From: an uncultured Lysobacterales bacterium
GTDB lineage: Bacteria; Pseudomonadota; Gammaproteobacteria; Xanthomonadales; SZUA-36
Length of the DNA: 37,234 nt
NCBI GenBank assembly: GCA_937927755.1
Contig: CALBDB010000185.1
Span: 1 to 37,234, forward strand
Reading direction: 5' to 3'
The notes beneath the pieces were generated by a model. The model made no database searches. It was not told where the DNA came from and saw nothing but the letters and a program-made list of their open reading frames with translations. The position numbers and the translations under genes were made by a program. Shown piece after piece: positions 15,080 through 23,632 of the stretch (the stretch's first letter is position 1; every line of letters begins with the position of its first letter).

Positions 15080-16014
15080 CCTTTTAACCGTTCTATCAGC
15101 AACTTGAAAAAGCCGTTCGCGTCGACCCGGTATAACCAATTGGTATTTTTGGGCCGCCCGGTGACGCCCCAGAAATCGACTGCGGTATGTCCGCCGGTCA
15201 ACGGGGAATCCGTTTCCACTTCCACATTGCACATTTTACCCTCAAACAGTTCCGGTTTGAGCAGGTAGGCAATGGTGCAGGGGTCATGCAGCGGCGCACC
15301 ATCGCTGCCGTATTTTTCGCTGTCAAAGCGGTTGAAGAACTCCATCATTCCGACCACGGCGGTACCGATGGGTGAATCTATTTGGCGAATCTGCTCAAGC
15401 CGCTCGCGTGTGACCATGGCCTGGTGGGTCATGTCCAGCGGTGCAATGGTGACCGGTCGTCCACAGCGCAAAACGATATGTGCCGCTTCGGGATCAACCA
15501 GGATATTAAACTCGGCGCTGGGTGATGTGTTGCCGCCCTCCCGCATGGCGCCGCCCATCATCACGATTTCCTTGATTTTTGGCAGAATTTCCGGTTGTCC
15601 GGATATCGCCTGGCCGATATTGGTCAGTGGCCCCGTCGGAACCAATGTAATGGAATCATCCTCCGCGGCGAGCAGGGTTTCGATAATAAAATCCACCGCG
15701 TGTTGGCCTTGCAGTGGCATGTCGGGTTGATAGATATCAACACCGTCGATTCCAGTCTTGCCATGCACGTTTTCCGCGGTCACCAGTTCGCGGTTCATGG
15801 GTCTGTCACAACCGGCGAATACCGGCACATCGGTATTGCCTGACAGTTCACACATGATCCTCGCATTCCGCTGTGTCAGGTCCAGCGGCACGTTGCCGGC
15901 CACGGTGGTGATACCCAGGATATCCAGTTCATCAGGGCAGGCCAGCGCCAGCAGCAGCATGACGGCATCATCCTGGCCGGGGTCGCAATCGATGATGATT
16001 TTTCTTTTTGTCAT
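15076..16014 (-). CDS. Inosine/uridine-preferring nucleoside hydrolase
   Basis: 312 residues, usual for the family. Begins MTKRKIIIDCDPGQDDAVM: the DxDxxxDD motif (Asp9, Asp11, Asp15, Asp16) binds calcium and supplies the general base. Also seen: VPTGPLTNIG, MGGAMREGGNTSPSAEFN and the C-terminal HDPCTIAYL with the His/Asp of the active site. The enzyme splits ribonucleosides into base and ribose in the cytoplasm. The four-base overlap with the ribokinase-like gene implies a two-gene salvage operon. Substrate preference (pyrimidine, purine or mixed, as in RihA/B/C) cannot be assigned. Confidence 0.92.
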   Translation of the reverse strand: MTKRKIIIDCDPGQDDAVMLLLALACPDELDILGITTVAGNVPLDLTQRNARIMCELSGNTDVPVFAGCDRPMNRELVTAENVHGKTGIDGVDIYQPDMPLQGQHAVDFIIETLLAAEDDSITLVPTGPLTNIGQAISGQPEILPKIKEIVMMGGAMREGGNTSPSAEFNILVDPEAAHIVLRCGRPVTIAPLDMTHQAMVTRERLEQIRQIDSPIGTAVVGMMEFFNRFDSEKYGSDGAPLHDPCTIAYLLKPELFEGKMCNVEVETDSPLTGGHTAVDFWGVTGRPKNTNWLYRVDANGFFKLLIERLKG

Positions 16015-16098
16015 TTATGCGGATGTTTTTGTGCTCTGCTGGGGATTTTACTGAAAGACAAGCGGCATATCCGGTTTATTTGAGGTTAGAATTCAGAA

Positions 16099-16263
16099 AT
16101 GAAATACCACTCTGTCACCTTCCTGTTTGTGCTTTTCGCATGCATATTTTATTTCCTGGGGATGGCCTTGCACGCAGGGGTGTTCATGCTATTTGGGCTC
16201 GTGGCAGAAATCGTGGTCTGGGTGCGCATACTCGGTGGAGGAAGACGCAGGTCCCGGAAATAG
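16099..16263 (+). CDS. Small two-helix membrane protein, 54 residues
   Basis: ATG at 16099, TAG at 16261-16263. The peptide MKYHSVTFLFVLFACIFYFL continues into a second hydrophobic segment (AGVFMLFGLVAEIVVWV) and ends in a strongly basic tail (GGGRRRSRK). Two helices with a positive C-terminus suggest an inner-membrane hairpin. GAGG at 16082-16085 is 13 nt upstream, so the ribosome site is weak. It is transcribed opposite to both neighbours. No family is recognised; the coherent hydrophobic/basic layout supports a real gene. Confidence 0.55.
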   Translation: MKYHSVTFLFVLFACIFYFLGMALHAGVFMLFGLVAEIVVWVRILGGGRRRSRK

Positions 16264-16299
16264 CTTGCTGGTTTGTAAACCCGGATTCACTCCAATAAA

Positions 16300-17586
16300 T
16301 CAGTTTTCATTCAACTCTTGTTGCACGCGGGTTTGTTCCCACTTCAGAACATCGATTTTATCCAGCGTCGTTGGCCGGCTTTCAAAAAACATCACGGCGC
16401 GAAGTCCGTCCGAGTAGTACGGGTCCGGTGTCAGGTTGTAGTGGGTATCCTGCAACGTTGAAACCTGCGAGCCTCTTACAAAGGCGAATTTTGACATGGA
16501 CTGGGAATAAGCCAGGTCGCCAATCAAATTATTGCGGGTGTCATCAACATCGGGGTCGATCGCGTGCGTAGTGACGGTTCGCTTATTGAATTTGACACCA
16601 ACATCCCGGGAAATTTGCCCCAGGTAAATCTCATAGCCCTGGTAGTTGTATGGAGTACGCCACAGACGCATGTGATTACGCAAGTGGATGGTATTGCGTG
16701 CTCTCTGTAAACCTATGTCCTGGGGGCGGTCAAATACGTATAAAGCACTGATGGGAGAATAGCGGTAGCTGCTGCCAAAGGCGAATGATTTTGTGGTTTT
16801 CCAGGCCGATGCAGCGTGGGTAAACTCGGTTTCATGCCAACCTCTACGGATAAGTGCTGAGAAGATATCCTCCTTGCTTCCTATCATTACAATATTTAAT
16901 GGATCACCCCGCTTGTCGCCTTTCTTGTTTACAGTGCAGCATGGAAAAGATTCCAGTACTGCTTGCAATTCGGACTCGCTATCAATTTCAATCGGTGTCT
17001 CATATATGGAGTCAATATCGATCAGGCTGTAATCAGTTAAAATGCTTTCGACCCTGACTACGAATGAAAAAGTTATCAATTCATTGTCACTGAGCAGGTC
17101 GATATTTACAGCCTTGTGGCCTTCATCCAGGTTGGTAAAGACGAACCCTGATGTGGTATGGCCGGCTTTGATCGGGTTCTTGAAATCCATTGAATAGAAA
17201 AATAAATTCATTTCCTGCTTGGTTTCCTTGGACCCGGAGTGGCGCTGATAGGCAGCTTCCAACGGCGAGAAGCCATCCGGATCAACGCCAGTTTTCATCA
17301 GGATAAAATGGTCTTCGCTGTTGTTTTCGACTTTGATCCAGACGGGCTGGATTTCATCTGCATATAAAGAAGTGCCAAATAGCTGTTCGGTTTCTTCCTT
17401 GCTGGGAACCGCCAATGTTACCGTCAAGTCACCGTCTGACAGCGTGCGCGCATGGGTCAGGAAATCGACCTGGTCAACCGGTATCGGCCGTTTCCATGCG
17501 GGCGCACCGCATGCCGTCAGCACCAGGCTGAAAAAAACAACCATGAAAATTTTTATTGTCCTGTAATCAGAGGTATGGATATTCAT
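16300..17586 (-). CDS. Lipoprotein with LssY-like C-terminal domain
   Basis: 428 residues; AGGAGG 5 nt before the ATG. Lipoprotein signal with lipobox LVLTAC (Cys26). The N-terminal half (about 40-210) is beta-rich, with an IKAGHTTSGFVFTNLDEG immunoglobulin-like segment. The C-terminal ~200 residues match what I know of the LssY_C domain: LNIVMIGSKEDIFSALIRRGW, SPISALYVFDRPQDIGLQR, HMRLW, GYEIYLGQISRDVG, and DPDVDDTRNNLIGDL. In other proteins this domain is fused to membrane phosphatase-like or DedA-like parts; here it is secreted and lipid-anchored. It lies 40 bp after the phospholipase D-like gene on the same strand, probably an operon. Biochemical role unknown. Confidence 0.75.
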   Translation of the reverse strand: MNIHTSDYRTIKIFMVVFFSLVLTACGAPAWKRPIPVDQVDFLTHARTLSDGDLTVTLAVPSKEETEQLFGTSLYADEIQPVWIKVENNSEDHFILMKTGVDPDGFSPLEAAYQRHSGSKETKQEMNLFFYSMDFKNPIKAGHTTSGFVFTNLDEGHKAVNIDLLSDNELITFSFVVRVESILTDYSLIDIDSIYETPIEIDSESELQAVLESFPCCTVNKKGDKRGDPLNIVMIGSKEDIFSALIRRGWHETEFTHAASAWKTTKSFAFGSSYRYSPISALYVFDRPQDIGLQRARNTIHLRNHMRLWRTPYNYQGYEIYLGQISRDVGVKFNKRTVTTHAIDPDVDDTRNNLIGDLAYSQSMSKFAFVRGSQVSTLQDTHYNLTPDPYYSDGLRAVMFFESRPTTLDKIDVLKWEQTRVQQELNEN

Positions 17587-17626
17587 CAGGTCCTCCTGTT
17601 ACGCCTGCCATCAGCAGGCATTCATG

Positions 17627-19186
17627 CTAATTCTGTTCTTTTGGTACGACTTTGAGAATTACATTCATTATCCTTTGGCCGTAATCCCTTGCAGGCTGTC
17701 TATCAACTGTTTCATCAGAATTCACCCAGTACAGCTTTTTTTTGTCGTCAAGGAAGACCTGCCAGGCATTTTTTGGAGCCATGTCACGTTCCATGACCCT
17801 GGCAAGGTCTTCAGCCAGTCCCGGACTTTGAACAAATGCCCCGGCCTCGGTATTGATGTTGAACGAGCGGGGATCAAAATTCATCGAGCCAATAAAAACC
17901 TGTTGCCGGTCAACCACGACGGCCTTGGTATGCAGCGCGATAAAATCGGACTCAGTAGGCGGGACATCAACCAGGGTCTTGATGATCCCGTCTGGTCGCA
18001 TTTCATATAACTCGGTGCCGGTGTTGATAATGTCGTCCCGCCATTTCTCATAGTGAGAATTGACTGCAGGCACATCATGCGAGGCAAGCGAGTTGGTCAG
18101 CATACGGACTTTCACACCACGATTTGTCAGTTCCGAGAGAAAATCAATCGCCGGTTCACTGGGAATGATATATGCATTGGTAATCAACAGTTCTTCCCGA
18201 GCGAGGTCCATGAATCCAAACATCTTGTCCGCAACATTCTGCGCTATGGCATCCTCTGTGGTCTCGTCAAACACGAGGTAACTTGTGCCCAAGTGCAACT
18301 CACCGGTGATCCCGGCCAGCTTTTCACTCCAGTCTTTAACTTCCGAACCAAAGGGTTTCAGTTTTGCAGACGCCGCTGTTCTGTCTCGGATGTCCTGCCA
18401 TTTTTGCTGTGCGAACTCGGCATCATGCGTGGTATCGAGTTCGGCTGCGGATACGACCCACCCGGAGTTCCAGAAGTGATCAAACATCGCGTTCGACTGG
18501 CGGGCGATACGGCCGAATCCAAGAAGATCCAGATCATGAAAGTTATATGCATCGGCCAAACCAAAGTAGTGATCGCCGATATTGCGCCCGCCAACGATGG
18601 CTGCATTACCGTCAACGATCTGCAGCTTGTCATGCATGCGTGTGTTCAATCTCTCCATCTGCGCGATCATCTCGCCGGCCCGCGAGAGTGTTGAACGATT
18701 CTTCCAGGGATTGAACAGGCGTAACTCTATATTCGGATGGTTCTGCAGCTCATACATTCCCTGTTCCAGGCCAATGGTCAGCAGGTCATCGATGATCAGT
18801 CTGACGCGCACACCCCGGTTGGCAGCTTCGACAGCCCGTTGCAGGACAAGAAGGCCCGTATCATCCGCATACCAGAGGTAGGTCTGGATATCCAGCGAAG
18901 TGGTGGCGGAGTCAATCAGCGCCAGACGCCATATCAGGCTGTCCGCACTTTCGTCCAGTAACTTGAAGCCGGAATATTCCGGCCCATGCCTTGTGAAAAT
19001 ATCATTAGCCATCTCGGCCAGTACACCCGTGCTTGCCGGGGGACTGGCATAACTTGACTCAAGCTCGGCGGTATCTGTTTTTAGTGAAGGAGCGGAACAG
19101 GCCACCAACAAGACTGACAGGAACAGCCACGATAGCGACTTCTGCATCAAGATAATAGCCGAGGCGTTTGCATGATTGGTAAACAT
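17627..19186 (-). CDS. Phospholipase D-family lipoprotein (ClsC-like)
   Basis: 519 residues. Lipobox VLLVAC (Cys30) if the ATG at 19186 is used; an internal Met14 (19147) would give a more typical signal length, and neither start has a strong ribosome site. Two HKD motifs are complete: His185-Lys187-Asp192 (MHDKLQIVD) and His419-Lys421-Asp426 (LHTKAVVVD), each followed by the usual GG/GS-x-N. Length and layout resemble ClsC/YmdC-type cardiolipin synthases, which make cardiolipin from phospholipids in the inner membrane; a different phosphodiester substrate is possible. The predicted lipid anchor places the active site in the periplasm. Upstream of the LssY_C lipoprotein gene. Confidence 0.88.
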   Translation of the reverse strand: MFTNHANASAIILMQKSLSWLFLSVLLVACSAPSLKTDTAELESSYASPPASTGVLAEMANDIFTRHGPEYSGFKLLDESADSLIWRLALIDSATTSLDIQTYLWYADDTGLLVLQRAVEAANRGVRVRLIIDDLLTIGLEQGMYELQNHPNIELRLFNPWKNRSTLSRAGEMIAQMERLNTRMHDKLQIVDGNAAIVGGRNIGDHYFGLADAYNFHDLDLLGFGRIARQSNAMFDHFWNSGWVVSAAELDTTHDAEFAQQKWQDIRDRTAASAKLKPFGSEVKDWSEKLAGITGELHLGTSYLVFDETTEDAIAQNVADKMFGFMDLAREELLITNAYIIPSEPAIDFLSELTNRGVKVRMLTNSLASHDVPAVNSHYEKWRDDIINTGTELYEMRPDGIIKTLVDVPPTESDFIALHTKAVVVDRQQVFIGSMNFDPRSFNINTEAGAFVQSPGLAEDLARVMERDMAPKNAWQVFLDDKKKLYWVNSDETVDRQPARDYGQRIMNVILKVVPKEQN

Positions 19187-19278
19187 GGAGTTAAGCCCTC
19201 ACCGTGTTAAAACTATGGCTTTCGCCCCCATTATGGGCAGGATCCTTTTACGTCCATATATTACCCCAGTGAGTAATT

Positions 19279-19320
19279 GTGTCCATCCCAACTCAAAATG
19301 CGGCCACATTGTTTGGACAC
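19279..19320. repeat. Spaced inverted repeat in the gap between divergent genes
   Basis: GTGTCCA (19279-19285) and TGGACAC (19314-19320) are exact inverted copies 28 bp apart, in the 240-bp gap between the phospholipase D and POT transporter genes. It could be an operator or a relic of mobile-element ends. No -10/-35 pair stands out. Confidence 0.3.
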
Positions 19321-19426
19321 GACAATCCGAATTCCGGGTCTATTTGCAACGATAAAGCATTTGACTCCAGCCTGATTTCATCGGATTCTGAGTCACCATC
19401 CAATCAACCAAACCACGAAGAAAAAT

Positions 19427-21160
19427 ATGAGCGCAACAGACAATAGCGAACACTTTCACCCCGGCGAAGAGTTCTGGGGGCATCCCAAGGGGCTGTACAT
19501 CTGCTTTTTTACCGAGATGTGGGAGCGTTTTTCTTTTTATGGAATGAAGGCGCTTTTATTCCTTTACCTGATCAAGTACCACCTGATGGGCGACGCGCCC
19601 AGTTACCAGTTGCTGGGTGCTTACGGGGGAATGGTTTATGCAATGCCGGTCCTCGGCGGTATGCTGGCGGACCGCTGGCTGGGTATGCGCAAGGCGGTGG
19701 TTGCGGGTGCGGTGCTGCTATGCCTGGGGCATTTTGGCATGGCTTTTGAAGGCGAGCAGGCAAGCATGGTAGGCGGGGAAGTGCAGCGTGATGAATCCGC
19801 TTTACAGATATTCTATTTTTCGCTGGCCCTGATCATTGGTGGTGTTGGCCTGTTAAAACCAAATATTTCAACCATCGTCGGCAAGCTATATCCGCAAAAT
19901 GATCCGCGCCGGGATGGCGGATTTACCATTTTCTATGCCGGTATTAATGTTGGCGCACTGTTCGCCAGCCTGATCTGCGGTTACCTGGGTGAGACCTTTG
20001 GATGGAAATACGGCTTCGGCGCGGCAGGTATAGGCATGTTGCTGGGCCTGACGGTATTTCTGACGGGACAGAAGTACCTGCATGGTCATGCAGAGCCCAA
20101 AAAACCGGAATTGCTGAAAGAAAAAATTCTCGGGCCGCTCAACCGTGAATGGGCAATTTACCTGGGCTCACTGGCGGGTGTCTGCGTGATCTGGCAGTTG
20201 ATGCAAAACACGTGGACAGTTTCGGGCGCCATGCACATCATGTCGGCCGTGCTGGTGGTGTGGTTTATCTGGTTCCTGGTCAAACAATGTAGCCGTGTTG
20301 AACGCCAGCAGATGATCAGCCTGGTTGTGCTGATCATCATGGCCCTGGTGTTTTTTGTCCTGTATGAACAAACCTATGGTTCCTGGGTGGCTTTTACAGA
20401 CCGTCTTTTGACCAAGGACTTGTTCAGTACTGGCAGCGCTACCGGTGAACCTGTCGTGCCCTGGACGATCGTTCCACTGATCATCAGCCCGCTGGCCATG
20501 CTGATGGCACTTAGGCTGGCGGGTCTGAACCGGCTGCGCACCGGTGAAGTACTGCTTGGCCTCGTGTTTGTATTGATGGTTGTCGCTTTTATCCGTGATA
20601 TGTCATTTGTACAGCAGACAGCCGGCTCACTGACATTCCTCGGTGCATTCTTCATCGTGGCGTTAACGCCATTCTTTACGTGGCTGTGGCCGTGGCTGGA
20701 CCGGCGGGGTGTGAATCCGACCAAACCAGCCAAGAGTGCAATTGGCTTGTTGTTTGGTGGGTTGGCGTTTTTGCCCATGGCGTATGCTGCCCATCTGGCA
20801 GGCATCAATGGCGTGGCCAGTGTCTGGTGGTTGGTACTGGCCTACGGTATTCTCGAGTTGGGCGAGCTCAGTATTTCACCTATCGGGCTAAGCGCCGTTA
20901 CCCAGTTATCCGTACCACGCGTGGTCAGCGTCATGATGGGTGCGTGGTTCCTTGCAACCGCCTATTCGGAAGTTCTGGCCGCCAAGTTCGGTGAGTTGTC
21001 GGCGCTGGATGTACCTGAAGGCGAGACCCTGGACGTGGCGCTTGCGTCGGCAAAATATGGTGATCTGTTCATGATGATGTTCTGGATAGGCATCGTTGCG
21101 GCGGCGATAGCGTTTGCTGTGACACCGCTGGTGCGTAAGGGGATGCATGGGGTTAAGTAA
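19427..21160 (+). CDS. POT-family proton-coupled oligopeptide transporter
   Basis: 577 residues, largely hydrophobic, about 14 membrane helices. The family signature ExxERFxFYG is present (Glu30, Glu33, Arg34, Phe35 in FTEMWERFSFYGM), and the second POT motif is visible around GLLKPNISTIVGKLY. POT proteins import di- and tripeptides with protons across the inner membrane. Subfamily Dtp type; exact preference unknown. A downstream oligopeptidase B gene on the other strand would suit use of imported peptides, although that protease usually cuts after Lys/Arg in longer peptides. Weak ribosome site (GAAGAAAAAT). Confidence 0.93.
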   Translation: MSATDNSEHFHPGEEFWGHPKGLYICFFTEMWERFSFYGMKALLFLYLIKYHLMGDAPSYQLLGAYGGMVYAMPVLGGMLADRWLGMRKAVVAGAVLLCLGHFGMAFEGEQASMVGGEVQRDESALQIFYFSLALIIGGVGLLKPNISTIVGKLYPQNDPRRDGGFTIFYAGINVGALFASLICGYLGETFGWKYGFGAAGIGMLLGLTVFLTGQKYLHGHAEPKKPELLKEKILGPLNREWAIYLGSLAGVCVIWQLMQNTWTVSGAMHIMSAVLVVWFIWFLVKQCSRVERQQMISLVVLIIMALVFFVLYEQTYGSWVAFTDRLLTKDLFSTGSATGEPVVPWTIVPLIISPLAMLMALRLAGLNRLRTGEVLLGLVFVLMVVAFIRDMSFVQQTAGSLTFLGAFFIVALTPFFTWLWPWLDRRGVNPTKPAKSAIGLLFGGLAFLPMAYAAHLAGINGVASVWWLVLAYGILELGELSISPIGLSAVTQLSVPRVVSVMMGAWFLATAYSEVLAAKFGELSALDVPEGETLDVALASAKYGDLFMMMFWIGIVAAAIAFAVTPLVRKGMHGVK

Positions 21161-21202
21161 GCAGTAAGCGCTGTCCGATTTTAGGTGCTGTGGGCCGCCA
21201 CT

Positions 21203-21227
21203 GAGTAACGCCTTGCTTAAGCACACA
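21203..21227 (+). repeat. Dispersed short repeat, copy A
   Basis: GAGTAACGCCTTGCTTAAGC (first 20 bases) continues to CACA; 21 of 25 positions match copy B at 31495-31519. Both copies lie in intergenic DNA and are preceded by a GGCC-containing stretch, suggesting a larger, diverged element. Confidence 0.45.
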
Positions 21228-21367
21228 ACTCACTCAGCCAAGTGTGCCCCGTAATTACAGTTGGAGAAACCGCGTAAAATCGATGGTCAAGTTGTTGACC
21301 GCGACGGTCAAGCCGGGGTTTTTAAATGTGCTTACAGTGGACGTACTCTGAAACCGAGGGTAAGCAC

Positions 21368-21553
21368 ATGATGAAATATATTGTCCTGACGCTACTGGCA
21401 ATATTGACCGTGGCAAGCGCGGTTCTTGAAGGTCTTTTCGATAGTCTTCCGCCGCAGTTTATCCAGCTTGTTGGATTGCTGACCATCCTTTGTACCGGTG
21501 TTTTTATTGGCTGGATGCTCAGGTTGCAGGTGCGCAATTTCAAAAAAGACTGA
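21368..21553 (+). CDS. Small membrane protein, 61 residues
   Basis: The ATG at 21368 (followed by a second ATG) is preferred over 21326 because GAGGG ends 8 nt upstream. Two hydrophobic segments (YIVLTLLAILTVASAVLEG and FIQLVGLLTILCTGVFIGWML) are separated by a short loop with DSLPPQ, and a basic tail RLQVRNFKKD follows. Predicted inner-membrane hairpin with cytoplasmic ends. Its stop is 2 bp from the stop of the convergent oligopeptidase B gene. No family recognised. Confidence 0.65.
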   Translation: MMKYIVLTLLAILTVASAVLEGLFDSLPPQFIQLVGLLTILCTGVFIGWMLRLQVRNFKKD

Positions 21554-21555
21554 AT

Positions 21556-23589
21556 CTAGCGCTGCGCCAGATCCAGCACAAAGGCAAATTCGCGTGCTAC
21601 TTCCCTGTAACGCTTGTATCGTCCTGATGCTCCGCCATGGCCCGTATCCATGTCCGTGTGCAGTATCAGCAGATTGTTATTTGTGCGCATCTCCCGCAAT
21701 TTGGCCACCCACTTGGCAGGTTCCCAGTATTGCACCTGTGAGTCGTGCAGACCGGTCGTGACCATCAGGTTGGGGTAGGGCTGTTGCTTCACCTGATCAT
21801 AGGGTGAATACGACAGCATGTAGTCGTAATACGCCCTGTTTTTCGGATTACCCCACTCATCAAACTCTCCAGTGGTCAGCGGGATGGACTCGTCCAGCAT
21901 GGTCGTGACAACGTCAACGAATGGCACGGCGGCAACCACACCGTGGTACAGCGCCGGTGCCAGGTTTATCACGGCTCCGACCAGCAGCCCGCCAGCGCTG
22001 CCGCCCGTCGCGTAAGTGCGATCCGGGTCGATTATTTTTTTCTTTTGTAATTCAAGTGTAATATCAATAAAATCATTAAAAGAATTGAATTTATTTAATT
22101 TTCTACCATTATCATACCAGTCACGCCCCAATTCCTGACCGCCGCGAACATGTGCGATGGCGTAAATTAAACCACGGTCCAGCAGGCTGATAATGGAACT
22201 GCGGAAAGATGGGTCCATCGAGTAACCGTACGAGCCGTAGGCATAGATCAATGCGGGCGCGCTGCCATCAAGCGGTGTGTCCTCGTGGTGCACCAGCGAC
22301 ACCGGTACTGCCGTGCCGTCGCGTGCGGTCACCATTTGTCGTTGTGTTAAGTAATCATGGCTGTTGAAACCACCGCCGACCTTCTCCTGCTTGAGCAGTC
22401 GGGTTGTACCTTTCCGAAGGTCGATCTCCAGAATTTGCGTTGGTGTCACCAGGCTGGAATAACCATACCGGATCCGGCTGCTGTGCGTATTGACATTCAG
22501 GTGCGGCCACATCACGTATACGGACTCACTGGCTTCGAGGTATCTGTCCCTGCTTCCATCATGCGCAAGGATGCGAACTTGTCTGAGGCCGTCCTTGCGT
22601 TCACCAACCACCAGCCAGTCGTCAAATGCCTGGATGCTTTCGACCATGGCGTCAGTACGGGCCGCTATGATCTCCTGCCACTTCGACTTGTCGGTACTGT
22701 CATCCAGCGTTGTCGCCAGTACACGAAAATTGACCGCCTGCCAGTTACTGCATATGTAAAACCGGCCGTTGGCATGGTCGATTTCGTATTCATGGCCGGT
22801 TTCACGCGGCAAAAATGGTTTTACCGCAGCCAGTGGCTCATTCGCGGGCAGTAACTGTATTTCCGATGTTTCGGTACTGTGGTGGTGCAGGAATATGTAT
22901 TCCCGCGAGCGGCTGCGGGCCAGGGTGGTATAAAAGGTATTATCACTCTCCTCGTAGACCATCACGTCGGCATTGCTGCCGGTGCCCACCTCGTGCCGCA
23001 TCAACTGGTAGGCCAGAAGGGTTTCAGGGTGTTTTTTCAGGTAGAAAAGATAGGCGCCATCAGTGGACCACGCCAGTGAAGATGATGTGCCCTCTATCAG
23101 GTCTGATGTAAATTCACCCGTCTGGAGATCGAGGATGCGGACCTGGTGGATTCTGCGGCTGACAGTGTCTTCAGCGATGGCGACAAAACGATGGTCGTCG
23201 CTGACTTCAAAGCCTCCCAGCGCATAGTACTCATGACCTTCTGCGCGTTGATTGGTATCGAGCAGGATTTCTTCATCGGCTTCCAGGCTGCCTCTGCGGC
23301 GGGCGTAAATGCGGTAATCCCGTTCCGGCTCAAAGCGGCTGTAGTACCAGTAGTCATCAACCTGGCAGGGCACGCTGGATTCATCAGGATCCAGACGGGC
23401 GGTCATCTCTTCGTAGAGTGTCTGTTGCAACTGCCTGGTATGGGTCATTGCGGTTTCAAAGGCCTCGTTTTCGGCCTGCAGGTGAGCCAGCACCTGTGGG
23501 TCCTCACGTTTGTCATCGCGTAACCAGTAATAGTCATCAATACGCGTGTGGCCGTGTGTCGTTATTGTATGGGGGCGTTTTTCAGTCAT
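21556..23589 (-). CDS. ptrB: Oligopeptidase B (S9A prolyl-oligopeptidase family)
   Basis: 677 residues (E. coli 686). Begins MTEKRPHTITTHGHTRIDDYYWLRD in family style. N-terminal beta-propeller to about residue 400, then the alpha/beta hydrolase domain: ALIYAYGSYGYSMD, AHVRGGQELGRDWY, nucleophile in GGSAGG (Ser531), with Asp and His in the C-terminal part (HGGASGRYKRY). It cleaves peptides up to about 30 residues after Lys/Arg in the cytoplasm. An 80-bp stretch at 22031-22110, encoding the conserved KLNKFNSFNDFIDI region, is only about 15% GC. Divergent from the FemAB-like gene with a 43-bp gap. Confidence 0.95.
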   Translation of the reverse strand: MTEKRPHTITTHGHTRIDDYYWLRDDKREDPQVLAHLQAENEAFETAMTHTRQLQQTLYEEMTARLDPDESSVPCQVDDYWYYSRFEPERDYRIYARRRGSLEADEEILLDTNQRAEGHEYYALGGFEVSDDHRFVAIAEDTVSRRIHQVRILDLQTGEFTSDLIEGTSSSLAWSTDGAYLFYLKKHPETLLAYQLMRHEVGTGSNADVMVYEESDNTFYTTLARSRSREYIFLHHHSTETSEIQLLPANEPLAAVKPFLPRETGHEYEIDHANGRFYICSNWQAVNFRVLATTLDDSTDKSKWQEIIAARTDAMVESIQAFDDWLVVGERKDGLRQVRILAHDGSRDRYLEASESVYVMWPHLNVNTHSSRIRYGYSSLVTPTQILEIDLRKGTTRLLKQEKVGGGFNSHDYLTQRQMVTARDGTAVPVSLVHHEDTPLDGSAPALIYAYGSYGYSMDPSFRSSIISLLDRGLIYAIAHVRGGQELGRDWYDNGRKLNKFNSFNDFIDITLELQKKKIIDPDRTYATGGSAGGLLVGAVINLAPALYHGVVAAVPFVDVVTTMLDESIPLTTGEFDEWGNPKNRAYYDYMLSYSPYDQVKQQPYPNLMVTTGLHDSQVQYWEPAKWVAKLREMRTNNNLLILHTDMDTGHGGASGRYKRYREVAREFAFVLDLAQR

Positions 23590-23632
23590 ATTGCGTGTGG
23601 AACCATGTCGTATTATTTGCGTACACTAAGCC

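Noticed and set aside
14547-15107. 186-codon plus-strand frame opposite the ribokinase-like gene
   Set aside because: Antisense to a gene with both PfkB motifs; no supporting start or domain.
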